Of a stretch of DNA of 64,000 nucleotides, positions 18,084 to 26,468 are shown one piece after another. The translations under genes were made by a program, and so were the position numbers. The stretch comes from an uncultured Kordiimonas sp. (lineage in GTDB: Bacteria > Pseudomonadota > Alphaproteobacteria > Sphingomonadales > Kordiimonadaceae). Location: assembly GCA_947503625.1 (NCBI GenBank), contig CANNEK010000004.1:248001-312000 (forward strand). The letters run 5' to 3'. The notes beneath the pieces are model-generated. The model saw only the letters and a list, made by a program, of their open reading frames with translations, was not told where the DNA came from and searched no databases. How positions within the stretch are numbered: the first letter of the stretch is position 1; each line of letters starts with the position of its first letter.

Positions 18084-18123
18084 GGTGCCTCGGCGTTAGC
18101 GCAGGGTGGCGCGCAGCCAAGCT

Positions 18124-18345
18124 TCAGCTTTCGGGCTCGAGCAGCTTGTGCAGGTGCACAACAACGTATTTTGTCATGGCGTCATCGACGTTGGCCTGGC
18201 TAACACTGCGCCACGCGTTCTCAGCTTCAGTGTAACTGCCATATATTCCGACGATATCAACTTTGGACAGGTCTCTGAATTCAAGTGATTGCGGGTCCTG
18301 GACTTGTCCACCAAATACAAGATGCAGAAGTTGCTTGTCGGCCAT
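18124..18345 (-). CDS. DUF4170 domain protein
   Basis: 73 aa, full length for the small alphaproteobacterial DUF4170 family: QLLHLVFGG at the start, FRDLSKVDIVGIYGSY in the middle and KYVVVHLHKLLEPE at the end. Function is unknown in the family. The gene is divergent from the ACT-domain regulator at 18484, with 138 bp between them. Confidence 0.82.
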   Translation of the reverse strand: MADKQLLHLVFGGQVQDPQSLEFRDLSKVDIVGIYGSYTEAENAWRSVSQANVDDAMTKYVVVHLHKLLEPES

Positions 18346-18483
18346 GGCATTGTTCCTTATTTAATAATGATACGTCGCCTGCCACCATCGTACATCTCTA
18401 TGGGGCATCGGGCGGCGCCTGTGTATCAAATTCGGCGCAAAAGGCCACCTTTTTCTCGCGCCAGCTTTAGGAATTTGCAGTTT

Positions 18484-19017
18484 ATGGCTGAAACAGAGAA
18501 TTTTTTGATTTCCATTGTGGGGCGCGACAGAGTGGGCGTGATCTCAGATGTAACGGGCTATCTTTTTGATATTGGGGCAAATTTGGCTGACAGTTCCTAT
18601 GCCGTTTTAGGCGAGGGTTTCGAATTTTCTGCGGTGGCGACATTTCCACCGGCTTTTGACCCGGGAGAGGGACAAGCGGGCCTGGCGGCACTGGACAGTC
18701 TCAACGGCGCCAGAATCACTATCGAACCTTTCGACTTTGAACCAACACGTGGAGAGACTGCACGGATCACTCATACCGTCGAGATAACCGGTGGTGATCG
18801 GCCCGGACTTGTTGCGCGCATTAGTGAAGTGCTTGGAGATTATGACGCCAACATCGTGCGGATGAGTAGCAAGCGGGCGGTTTCCGCTGACGGCGTTGCA
18901 CATTATCGCACACGCTTTGCGATTTATGTCGCTGAAGATCGTGAAGAAATGATGTCGTCGGCTTTGTTTAATACTGCCGGTAGCATGCGGCTGGATCTAA
19001 TTGTCGAGCCTGTTTGA
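18484..19017 (+). CDS. GcvR-like two-ACT-domain regulator
   Basis: 177 aa when started at ATG 18484; an in-frame extension to 18289 would run through the promoter and start of the divergent DUF4170 gene and is not used. Two ACT domains are visible, ISIVGRDRVGVISDVTGYL near the N-terminus and VEITGGDRPGLVARISEVL near residue 98. The layout matches GcvR, which restrains the glycine-cleavage activator by protein contact in enterobacteria; here the partner is unknown. It probably binds an amino acid. Confidence 0.78.
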   Translation: MAETENFLISIVGRDRVGVISDVTGYLFDIGANLADSSYAVLGEGFEFSAVATFPPAFDPGEGQAGLAALDSLNGARITIEPFDFEPTRGETARITHTVEITGGDRPGLVARISEVLGDYDANIVRMSSKRAVSADGVAHYRTRFAIYVAEDREEMMSSALFNTAGSMRLDLIVEPV

Positions 19018-19036
19018 CCGGCTGCATCAATACAGG

Positions 19037-19058
19037 AAAAAGGGCGCGAATGCGCCCT
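19037..19058 (-). terminator. Terminator of the MlaC-like gene
   Basis: AGGGCGC / GAAT / GCGCCCT (19041-19058); the minus-strand reading runs into TTTTT. It lies between the convergent GcvR-like gene and the MlaC-like gene. Confidence 0.75.
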
Positions 19059-19088
19059 TAAACCTTCAACCGCCAGCTATTTGGGAAT

Positions 19089-19703
19089 CTATTCCGCTGT
19101 TTCTGGCGTTTGTTCCTTAAGCCAGACAATGAGGCCATCAACCCCGACGTCTTTAACCTTGGCTGAAAAGACATCACGGTTCGTGATCATCAGGTTAATG
19201 CCCTCAAACTCAAGATTGACTATCTGAAAAACGCCATTCTTTTTACGAATGCGCCAGTCAGCAAGGATTGGTTGACCTTCATCTCGTTGTACTTCAGTAC
19301 GAACAAAAACATGGCCGTTACGCCCGGAAGCGGGTTTTGTGCCGACAACTTCCAGCTCGCGAAAGCCTATCTGTGTCATGCGTTTGTCAAATTCAGCGAT
19401 AATATAGTCGCTCATTGCTTCCATATAAGTCGTGCGTTGCCGCGCGTCCGCCGTTCGAAAATGTCGTCCCAGCATACCACGGGCCAATAGGTTTATATCG
19501 GTGGCCTGTTCGAAGATTGCGCGGAACGCCTGATAACGTTCCGCTTCCGTGAGCTTGGTATCGCTCCAAACGGCGATTGTTTCTGCTGCCAGTGTTTCAA
19601 CAAACTCAATCGCCCCTCGAGTGTCATCAACAGCAGAATCCTGTGCGCCTGCGGGCATGGCAACAAATAGCCAAAGCGCAAAATAGGATGCTAGTTTTTT
19701 CAT
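19089..19703 (-). CDS. mlaC: MlaC/Ttg2D-like phospholipid-binding periplasmic protein
   Basis: 204 aa with a signal peptide ending AGAQ. Matches the Tol-tolerance Ttg2/MlaC family: FRAIFEQATDINLLARGMLGRHF, then ADWRIRKKNGVFQIVNLEFEG and GVDGLIVWL near the end. MlaC shuttles phospholipid between outer- and inner-membrane Mla complexes. No mlaDEF genes are adjacent, so it may serve as a stand-alone lipid carrier or partner a distant system. It could also be one of the family members linked to hopanoid transport (HpnM). Confidence 0.8.
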   Translation of the reverse strand: MKKLASYFALWLFVAMPAGAQDSAVDDTRGAIEFVETLAAETIAVWSDTKLTEAERYQAFRAIFEQATDINLLARGMLGRHFRTADARQRTTYMEAMSDYIIAEFDKRMTQIGFRELEVVGTKPASGRNGHVFVRTEVQRDEGQPILADWRIRKKNGVFQIVNLEFEGINLMITNRDVFSAKVKDVGVDGLIVWLKEQTPETAE

Positions 19704-19747
19704 TAGTTGTCCTCGCGGGTTTATTTATGAAACGCAGCTTATTCTTG

Positions 19748-20179
19748 TTATTCGGCAGCTTCAACAGTGGCTTCGCGCAGGTAGGCCATCAGGTCCTTCC
19801 GGTCCTGTTCTTTTCTCAGGCCAGCGAACGCCATTTTGTTGCCGGGCAGGAATGTGCGTGGCTGAGCCAGCCATTCATCCAGGTTTTTCTCGGTCCATTC
19901 GAAACCCGCTTCCTGTAGCGCTTTCGAATATTTAAAACCGTCCTTCGAACCTGCCTGGCGACCAAACAGGCTGTCCAGATTAGGACCGATGCGCGGGCGA
20001 GCTGTTGCAGTCAGGTTGTGGCAAGCCTTACAACGGTTAAATAGACGTTTGCCCTTCACGGCGTCTCCAGCAGCAGAAATGGTCGTATCTGCTGCGTCTG
20101 CAGAGGCCATGACGCTCAGGGTTGCTGTAGGTACAACGGCGATGGCCATAAATACGGCTGTTTTCGCTAAAAACTTCAT
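19748..20179 (-). CDS. Soluble class I cytochrome c
   Basis: 143 aa from ATG 20179, chosen because GGAG lies 7 bases upstream; an in-frame TTG four codons earlier is less likely. Signal peptide to about residue 30, then the heme motif CKACH and the axial Met in NKMAFAG about 60 residues later. The spacing and the RIGPNLDSLFGR segment resemble cytochrome c2/c550 proteins that carry electrons between the bc1 complex and oxidase. It lies 44 bp upstream of the MlaC-like gene on the same strand. Confidence 0.87.
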   Translation of the reverse strand: MKFLAKTAVFMAIAVVPTATLSVMASADAADTTISAAGDAVKGKRLFNRCKACHNLTATARPRIGPNLDSLFGRQAGSKDGFKYSKALQEAGFEWTEKNLDEWLAQPRTFLPGNKMAFAGLRKEQDRKDLMAYLREATVEAAE

Positions 20180-20315
20180 TGGTAACTCCAATTAACTCTC
20201 AATTATTAACCGTGATTACGGTGTTCAATCTGGGCTTCTTAAGCTGAACCCGAAGTGAACATATTTGACGGCTCTGAAAAGGTCGACCTTACAAACCGTC
20301 GCAGGCTAAAATGTG

Positions 20316-20337
20316 AGTGGCCCACAGTTGCAGGCCA
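20316..20337 (-). terminator. Possible terminator of the symporter gene
   Basis: GTGGCC / about 10-base loop / GGCCAC hairpin just past the stop of the symporter gene on the minus strand, followed within a few bases by TTTT. A weak but well-placed candidate. Confidence 0.45.
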
Positions 20338-20351
20338 CCCGATCTCATATC

Positions 20352-21917
20352 TTACTTTGGTCCCTCATAAGGCTTGATGGCGCCAGATTTCAACCGGGCA
20401 AAATAATCATCAAGCATTGCACGAACTTCTTTCCTCAAGAGGAACAACCCAAGAATATTCGGGAAGCCAATTGCCAGCAGCAACGCGTCTGCCATATCCA
20501 TTACCGGCGCCAACGACATTGCCGAGCCGGTGATTAAGACCATCAAATATGACACTTTGAAGGCAAGGTCCGCATTGGCGTTATTGCCGAAAAGCCACAA
20601 GAAAGAGCGCTGGCCATAGTAGAACCATGTGATGGACGTAGAGAAGGCAAACATGACAACGGCGACCGTCAGAATATACGGGAACCAGTCAATGACTGTG
20701 GCGAAAGCCCGTGATGTCAGCGCGATGCCGGCAAGGGTGCCAGATGCGCTTGGATCAACGGACCCTGTCAGGATAATGACCAACGCTGTGATGGTGCAGA
20801 TAACCACTGTGTCGATAAAGGGTTCGAGCAGTGCGACAAGGCCTTCAGAGACAGGTTCTTTGGTTTTTGCGGCAGAGTGCGCGATGGAGGCAGAACCAAG
20901 GCCGGCCTCATTTGAGAACGTTGCTCGGCGCAAACCCTGAATAAGCACACCGATGATGCCACCGGCAACACCTTCACCGGTGAAAGCACCAGCGAAAATC
21001 TGGCCGAACGCTGCAGGGATGTCACCAAGATGACCAAAAATCACAACAAGCGATGCGGTTACATAAGTGATTGCCATGATGGGCACGAGGAATTCTGTTA
21101 CATGCGTGATCTGGCGAATGCCGCCGATAATGACAAGGCCGACAGCAGCCGCAAATACGATACCAAATATCCAGGGGCGACCATACAACAAGCTGTTTTC
21201 TCCGCCCGTCAAAGCGGCAATCTCGTTGGTAAACTGGATGGATGACTGATTAACCTGGAACATCGCGCCGGCACCGTACGCGCCGCCAATAATGAACACA
21301 GCTGCAATAACAGCCAGGATTTTACCCAGTGCGGGGTAGCCTTGTCCGGCAAGCCCCTTTGTGAGGTAATACATCGGGCCACCTGAAACCACGCCGTGCT
21401 CGTCGATTTCCCGGTATTTTACACCAAGCGTACATTCGACAAACTTAGATGTCATGCCAAACAGCCCGGCCAGGATCATCCAGAACGTCGCACCAGGGCC
21501 GCCAACCGATATAGCAATGGCAACGCCTGCAATATTCCCAAGGCCAACGGTACCGGAAACGGCGGCTGTCAGGGCCTGAAAGTGTGTCACCTCGCCGGGA
21601 TCTGTTGGGTCGTCATACGTTCCTCTCACAATCCGGATCGATTGCGCAAAGCCCCGAACATTAGGAAAGCCCATATAGAAGCTGAAGAAAATACCACCGC
21701 CCAGAAGCCACAATACGATAAACGGAATAGGGGGCAGTGCTGAAATTATGTCCTGTAATGTGAAGAAAATGATACCTGAGACAAATGCGCTAATCGGTCC
21801 CATAAAGCTGTTCACTGCTTCGACGAATGTGCCGCCATCATCCTGCGCGAATGCTGTTGGCGCTAATGAAAGGCTCACTGCGCCGATAAGCGCAAAAATT
21901 GCCATAAGGCGTTTCAT
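20352..21917 (-). CDS. Sodium:alanine symporter (AGCS family)
   Basis: 521 aa from ATG 21917, which has GGGGGAG 7 bases upstream; the longer frame to 22031 adds an unrelated polar extension. A cleavable-looking leader ending TAFAQ precedes about ten membrane helices. AGCS signatures are present: AAVSGTVGLGNIAGVA, GGPGATFWM and FSNEAGLGSASIAHSAA. The family imports alanine or glycine with Na+. It forms a single-gene unit. Confidence 0.88.
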   Translation of the reverse strand: MKRLMAIFALIGAVSLSLAPTAFAQDDGGTFVEAVNSFMGPISAFVSGIIFFTLQDIISALPPIPFIVLWLLGGGIFFSFYMGFPNVRGFAQSIRIVRGTYDDPTDPGEVTHFQALTAAVSGTVGLGNIAGVAIAISVGGPGATFWMILAGLFGMTSKFVECTLGVKYREIDEHGVVSGGPMYYLTKGLAGQGYPALGKILAVIAAVFIIGGAYGAGAMFQVNQSSIQFTNEIAALTGGENSLLYGRPWIFGIVFAAAVGLVIIGGIRQITHVTEFLVPIMAITYVTASLVVIFGHLGDIPAAFGQIFAGAFTGEGVAGGIIGVLIQGLRRATFSNEAGLGSASIAHSAAKTKEPVSEGLVALLEPFIDTVVICTITALVIILTGSVDPSASGTLAGIALTSRAFATVIDWFPYILTVAVVMFAFSTSITWFYYGQRSFLWLFGNNANADLAFKVSYLMVLITGSAMSLAPVMDMADALLLAIGFPNILGLFLLRKEVRAMLDDYFARLKSGAIKPYEGPK

Positions 21918-22172
21918 ATAAACTCCCCCTTTAATCGGATAGTGGTTGGCGACCGAAACCCCTGCCGCCATGTTTTGATGCTGCTTTAAGTTCAGCTTGC
22001 CGTTTTTTCGTGTCGCGCATGCTAGCCGCATTAGTCTTTTGGCTCAACGGAAACATCGCTCAAGTCAAAAAACGGTGAAGTGGGTTGGGTTCGACGTGAT
22101 CAAGACGCGGTCCATATGTATTGGAATGCTGGTCTGCATAAACGCTTCAGCACCTAAAAGTTTAAAGAGCTT

Positions 22173-22188
22173 TTAACGGGCAGTTAAC
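22173..22188. promoter_or_regulatory. CtrA-type box upstream of DUF2336 gene
   Basis: TTAA-N7-TTAAC, an exact match to the full CtrA consensus, about 85 bp before the GTG start of the DUF2336 gene. CtrA controls motility and cell-cycle genes in many alphaproteobacteria. No other exact match was noticed in the intergenic regions I inspected. Confidence 0.6.
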
Positions 22189-22269
22189 TTGTTTGCCTTA
22201 GCTTTATCTAAAGGCTTTGGGCTTGGCTCTGAAGCAGACATGTAACCTGTTACTTATGGGATATCCGCC

Positions 22270-23397
22270 GTGGCTGACGATACAACCCTTTCCAGCGCCG
22301 ATGTGGCAAAACTTCTGCAAGACCCGAACAGTGAAAACCGTGCAGCGGCAGCTGAAAAAGTAGCTTCAACTTTTTCCGGCAGCAGCTTGTCGGAAAACGA
22401 ACGGGCTATAGCCGAAGATATTTTCAGAGCAATGTTGAAGGATGCCGCAGTTCGAGTGCGTGAAGCCCTTTCCGATAGTTTGAAAGATAACCCTTCGGTT
22501 CCTCATGATGTAGCGGCGGCGCTTGCCAAGGATGTCGAAACCGTTGCGATGCCGATGATCGAGAGTTCATCAGTCCTGACCGATGAAGATCTCGTTGAGA
22601 TTGTAAGCACGCGAAGTGCAGAAGTTCAGAAAGCTGTAGCTGGCCGTTCAGATGTTTCCGAGCGGGTAGCAGATGCGCTGGTGGACAGTGACAATGAAGA
22701 CGTTGTCGCGACGCTGGTTGGTAATTCAGGGGCCCGGATGCATGAAGGTACCTTCGACCGGGTGCTGGACCGGTTCGGGGACAGCGAAAAAGTCAATTCA
22801 CCGCTCGCGCATCGTAGTGATTTGCCGGTTGGTGTTTCTGAACGTCTGGTAACCATGGTTTCCGAGCAGTTGCGCGACCATATCATGACACATCATGAAA
22901 TTTCGCCGACAACTGCAAGCGATCTCTTGCTCGAGAGCCGCGAGAAGGCAACAGTTTCTCTTGTCGAAGGAGGAAGTCAGCGCACGGTACAACAATTGGT
23001 GGACCAGCTTTCGGACAATGGCCGTCTGACACCGACTTTGATGCTACGGGCGCTGTGTATGGGCGATGCCACATTCTTTGAAGTCGCTCTTGCCAAAAAA
23101 GCGAATATTCCGGTCATCAACGCATACAAGCTTGTGCATGATGGCGGGGATCTGGGCCTGAAGCGCTTGTTCGAGGCTACAGACATGCCGCCGCAGTTCC
23201 TCAATATGGCGCGCGCTGCACTGGACGTGTCTTCGGAGATGATAGAAACAGGTGGCGATGACCGTGAAACATACAAGAAATTGATGATTGAACGGGTCCT
23301 GACGCAGGTTGAAGACGAAGTGGACACGGAAAACCTTGACTATCTGATCGGTAAACTGGGGGCCACAACTGCTCAAACGGGCGCGGCCGTCGCCTGA
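22270..23397 (+). CDS. DUF2336 domain protein
   Basis: 375 aa, all helical, cytoplasmic. A run of HEAT-like repeats of about 35 residues (for example VREALSDSLKDNPSVP, then VQKAVAGRSDVSERVADAL) is characteristic of the DUF2336 family found in alphaproteobacteria, often in genomes with CtrA and flagellar genes. Molecular role unknown; a helical-repeat scaffold for protein binding is the usual inference. Start is GTG 22270 with GGGATA upstream. A CtrA-type box at 22173-22188 suggests cell-cycle or motility control. Confidence 0.8.
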   Translation: MADDTTLSSADVAKLLQDPNSENRAAAAEKVASTFSGSSLSENERAIAEDIFRAMLKDAAVRVREALSDSLKDNPSVPHDVAAALAKDVETVAMPMIESSSVLTDEDLVEIVSTRSAEVQKAVAGRSDVSERVADALVDSDNEDVVATLVGNSGARMHEGTFDRVLDRFGDSEKVNSPLAHRSDLPVGVSERLVTMVSEQLRDHIMTHHEISPTTASDLLLESREKATVSLVEGGSQRTVQQLVDQLSDNGRLTPTLMLRALCMGDATFFEVALAKKANIPVINAYKLVHDGGDLGLKRLFEATDMPPQFLNMARAALDVSSEMIETGGDDRETYKKLMIERVLTQVEDEVDTENLDYLIGKLGATTAQTGAAVA

Positions 23398-23418
23398 CTG
23401 TGATACAATTCTTGTGGG

Positions 23419-23447
23419 AAGCCCGGTTTGTGCCGGGCTTTTTTTTA
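23419..23447 (+). terminator. Rho-independent terminator of DUF2336 gene
   Basis: AAGCCCGG / 6-base loop / CCGGGCTT followed by a run of T, directly after the stop of the DUF2336 gene. Confidence 0.92.
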
Positions 23448-23450
23448 TTG

Positions 23451-24809
23451 CTAGCGGTCAGAAGGTAGCCACAAGGCAATCTCTGGCCAGATCAGGACAG
23501 CAAGCAGGCCGAGAAGCTGCAACACCACGAAGGGGATGATGCCGCGGTAGATATCCTTCAGGGCAACCATGCTGCCTGCTGCACCCTTCATATAGAACAG
23601 GGCAAAGCCGAATGGCGGGGTGAGGAAACTGGTTTGCAGGTTTACGGCCATCAGAATGGCAAACCACATTGTCGTCTGCGACGGGTCTGCAAGATGGCCT
23701 CCAAAATCCAGGCTCGCAATAATGGGTGCGAAAACGGGGAGTATGATCAGGGTAATTTCGATCCAGTCGAAAAAGAACCCCAGCAAAAACACCGCGATCA
23801 TCAGGATCAGTAGAACAGTCCATGGGCTGGTACCGGTAGACTGAATGATATGAAGAATTTGGTCGTGGCCACCCAACAGGGCAAAGACATACGAAAAGGC
23901 GGTTGCGCCGACAAAAAGACCGAACAGCATGGTGGTTGTCAGAGTAGAACGTTCGACGACATCCCGAAGTACAGTGAATCTGAGTTCCCCGCGCAGGCGA
24001 GCAAGCAGAAGTGCGCCGAACGCACCAACACCGCTCGCTTCTGTTGGGGTTGCGAAGCCTCCAAAGATAGAACCCAAAACAGCAACGATCAGTAAAACAG
24101 GCGGCAGGAAACTGCGAGCAACCATAGACACGGTGATTTGCGTGTCTTCGCCTTCAATTGCCAGAGCAGGGGCGAGCGAAGGGTTAAGGCTCGTACGAGT
24201 GAAAATGTACAACAGGTAAAAGCTCGCGAGCATCAGGCTCGGAACAACGGCGGCCAGAAACAGTCCTCCCGCCGAAGTACCAAGCAGATCAGCCATCACC
24301 ACCAGCATGATTGAAGGTGGCAGCAGAATGCCGAGCGTTCCGGACGCAGCAATTGTCCCCGTCGCGAGCGGGCGGTTATATCCGCGTTCCAGCATAATGG
24401 GCAGGGCCATCAGGGTCATCATAACCACACTTGCGCCGATGATGCCGGTTGTGGCCGCAAGGATAACACCGAGCACGGTGACCGAAAGAGCAAGGCCGCC
24501 CGGTATGCGGCGTGTCATAATCTGAAGCGTGTTCAGCAAGTCTCGTGCGATGCCACTTTTTTCTAGCATGGTCCCCATGAAGATGAACATGGGAATGGCA
24601 ACAAGGATTTGCTTGTTTACGACGCCGCCGAAAATACGGCTGACCACAAGGAAGAAACTATTCGGGTTTTCAATGCCCAGCATCACGGCAAAGGACCAGA
24701 AACCAAGCCCGACCCCGCCCAGGATAAAGGCGATTGGAAAACCACTGAACAGCAGAGGCACCAGCGCTGCGAACATCAGGAACGGCAGAAAAGTGACCAG
24801 CGTTTCCAT
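23451..24809 (-). CDS. dctM: TRAP transporter large membrane subunit DctM
   Basis: 452 aa with about twelve hydrophobic segments. DctM signatures include PMFIFMGTMLEKSGIA near 75-90, ASGTLGILLPPSIMLVVM near 155-172, GFFFDWIEITLIILPVF and a C-terminal LTPPFGFALFYMKG. It is the ion-coupled translocation subunit of a tripartite periplasmic transporter. It starts on the last base of the dctQ stop, and dctP precedes, giving the order dctP-dctQ-dctM. Confidence 0.92.
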   Translation of the reverse strand: METLVTFLPFLMFAALVPLLFSGFPIAFILGGVGLGFWSFAVMLGIENPNSFFLVVSRIFGGVVNKQILVAIPMFIFMGTMLEKSGIARDLLNTLQIMTRRIPGGLALSVTVLGVILAATTGIIGASVVMMTLMALPIMLERGYNRPLATGTIAASGTLGILLPPSIMLVVMADLLGTSAGGLFLAAVVPSLMLASFYLLYIFTRTSLNPSLAPALAIEGEDTQITVSMVARSFLPPVLLIVAVLGSIFGGFATPTEASGVGAFGALLLARLRGELRFTVLRDVVERSTLTTTMLFGLFVGATAFSYVFALLGGHDQILHIIQSTGTSPWTVLLILMIAVFLLGFFFDWIEITLIILPVFAPIIASLDFGGHLADPSQTTMWFAILMAVNLQTSFLTPPFGFALFYMKGAAGSMVALKDIYRGIIPFVVLQLLGLLAVLIWPEIALWLPSDR

Positions 24810-25378
24810 CAGCTGGCCTCCCGGCCGGAGGAGGTGGCATCAGCAAAACACGTTTTGGCTTTTTGGTCTTCATTGCCAAACAGGAAGGCAACAGAATCGA
24901 TCATCCGGGCGATAGCTGCTGCACCAAGTGTTGCAAAACCTATCGGGATAACTGATTTGATGATCCACCGGTTGGGCAGTCCCGTGGCCGAGGGAGATGC
25001 CTCATTGTATTCAAGGCTATAACCGACATAATCAAAGCCAAACCAGATCACTGCGGCCGTGTAAGGCAGCAGAAAGACACAGCAACCGAAGAGTTCCACC
25101 CAGGCTTTCGTGCGTGCCGAAAAGCGTTCGCTTGCCAGCTCGATGCGCACATGGGCATCGCGGTTATATGCCCAGCCCAGCGCCAGCAGGAACAAGGCAC
25201 CGTGCAGATGCCACTCCATCTCCTGCAATTTGGTCGAGCCGATGACAAACCAGTGCCGCAGCGTGACATCCGTCATGATTACCAGGATAAGGACAACCAT
25301 CAGCCACGCCGATAACTGGCCAAGTATATTGGCAAAGCGCTTCATCTTTACCGACAGATTGAGCAGTTTGTCCATCAT
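24809..25378 (-). CDS. dctQ: TRAP transporter small membrane subunit DctQ
   Basis: 189 aa, four membrane helices, with LQEMEWHLHGALFLLALGWAY near residues 47-67 typical of DctQ. It overlaps dctP by 4 bp and dctM by 1 bp. DctQ pairs with DctM to form the transporter core. The C-terminal tail after the last helix is charged and cytoplasmic. Confidence 0.9.
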   Translation of the reverse strand: MMDKLLNLSVKMKRFANILGQLSAWLMVVLILVIMTDVTLRHWFVIGSTKLQEMEWHLHGALFLLALGWAYNRDAHVRIELASERFSARTKAWVELFGCCVFLLPYTAAVIWFGFDYVGYSLEYNEASPSATGLPNRWIIKSVIPIGFATLGAAAIARMIDSVAFLFGNEDQKAKTCFADATSSGREAS

Positions 25379-26442
25379 TCGGGTTTCAGATAGCCGCGCT
25401 CTGCCCAGCCACGGTATTTGGCGCGAAAAGCGGACAAAGAGGCCCAGACGCGGGCAAATTTCGGGTCTTCTTCCTGCAGGTCGAGGGCCACTTCATCCCA
25501 TGCCGTTTCGAGAGCAGACAGAATCTCTGGCGACCATGTATGAATTTGCACACCTTTTTCTTCCAGCCGCGCCATGGCGTCTGCCTGGAGTGCTTCACCT
25601 TCAGAAACGCCGTATCGTACGTTGGCAGAGCATGTTGTTTCCACCATGTGCTTCTGGTTTTCACTCAGGCTGTTCCAGGCATCCAGGTTGATCATCAGTT
25701 CGAAGAAGGTCGATTGCTGATGCCAGCCCGGCAGATAATAATGTTTGGCAACTTCATAAAAACCCATGCGCTCGTCAACAGCAGGCATGGCGTATTCCGT
25801 TGCGTCAATCGTGCCCAGCTCCAAAGCCTGATAGATTTCCCCACCAGCGATTAGCTGGGGAGCGGCACCAATTTTCTCCATGACTTTACCGCCAAGGCCG
25901 AAAAAACGAATTTTCAGGCCACGGAAGTCTTCAATGCTATTGATTTCCTTCTTGAACCAGCCAGAAGCTTCTGGCGGTGTGAGTCCGCAGATAACGCTGT
26001 GGATATTGTGTTCGTGATAGATTTCATCAAACAGTTCCTTGCCGCCCGCAAAATCAAACCAGGCGAGATACTCGGGCGCAGAAGGACCAAAGGGTACCGA
26101 GGCAAAAAGCTGTAGAGATGGTTCTTTACCCGCCCAGTAACCCGGGGTGGACCAGCCGGCTTCCAGAGCACCATAGCTAACAGCGTCGAATGTCTCGAAG
26201 GGCGGTGCGAGAACACCGGGTTCGTGGAACTTGAGATGGATGGTGCCATTGGATATGGCCTCAAGTTCTGTCGATATTCTTTTACCAAGAGTGCCAATCT
26301 GCAGCAGCGTGGACGGGTAAGTGCTGGTCATGCGCCAGATTACGGGTTCATCTGTTTGCGGACTATCAGACCCCGCGTGCTGATCAGTTGGCGCGCTGCA
26401 ACCGGCCAAGGCTGCCATTGCGGCCAGAGTTAAAAGTCTCAT
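25375..26442 (-). CDS. dctP: TRAP solute-binding lipoprotein DctP (TakP-like)
   Basis: 355 aa with a lipobox LAGC (Cys at about residue 15), so probably a lipid-anchored binding protein rather than a freely soluble one. GLGGKVMEKIGAAPQ and GGEIYQALELGTIDATE match the TakP branch of DctP proteins, which bind 2-oxo acids and other monocarboxylates; the conserved Arg of IRFFG should hold the carboxylate. The ligand is therefore likely an organic acid. First gene of the dctPQM operon. Confidence 0.88.
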   Translation of the reverse strand: MRLLTLAAMAALAGCSAPTDQHAGSDSPQTDEPVIWRMTSTYPSTLLQIGTLGKRISTELEAISNGTIHLKFHEPGVLAPPFETFDAVSYGALEAGWSTPGYWAGKEPSLQLFASVPFGPSAPEYLAWFDFAGGKELFDEIYHEHNIHSVICGLTPPEASGWFKKEINSIEDFRGLKIRFFGLGGKVMEKIGAAPQLIAGGEIYQALELGTIDATEYAMPAVDERMGFYEVAKHYYLPGWHQQSTFFELMINLDAWNSLSENQKHMVETTCSANVRYGVSEGEALQADAMARLEEKGVQIHTWSPEILSALETAWDEVALDLQEEDPKFARVWASLSAFRAKYRGWAERGYLKPE

Positions 26443-26468
26443 GCCAATTGTTCCCCGCTATCAATCGG

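Noticed and set aside
18289-18483. N-terminal extension of the GcvR-like protein
   Set aside because: Runs over the start of the DUF4170 gene, adds a basic non-ACT sequence, and a start at 18484 suits the family.
20187-20212. CtrA-like TTAA repeats upstream of the cytochrome c gene
   Set aside because: Spacing is 10 for the exact halves, and the 7-base reading has TTAT instead of TTAA.
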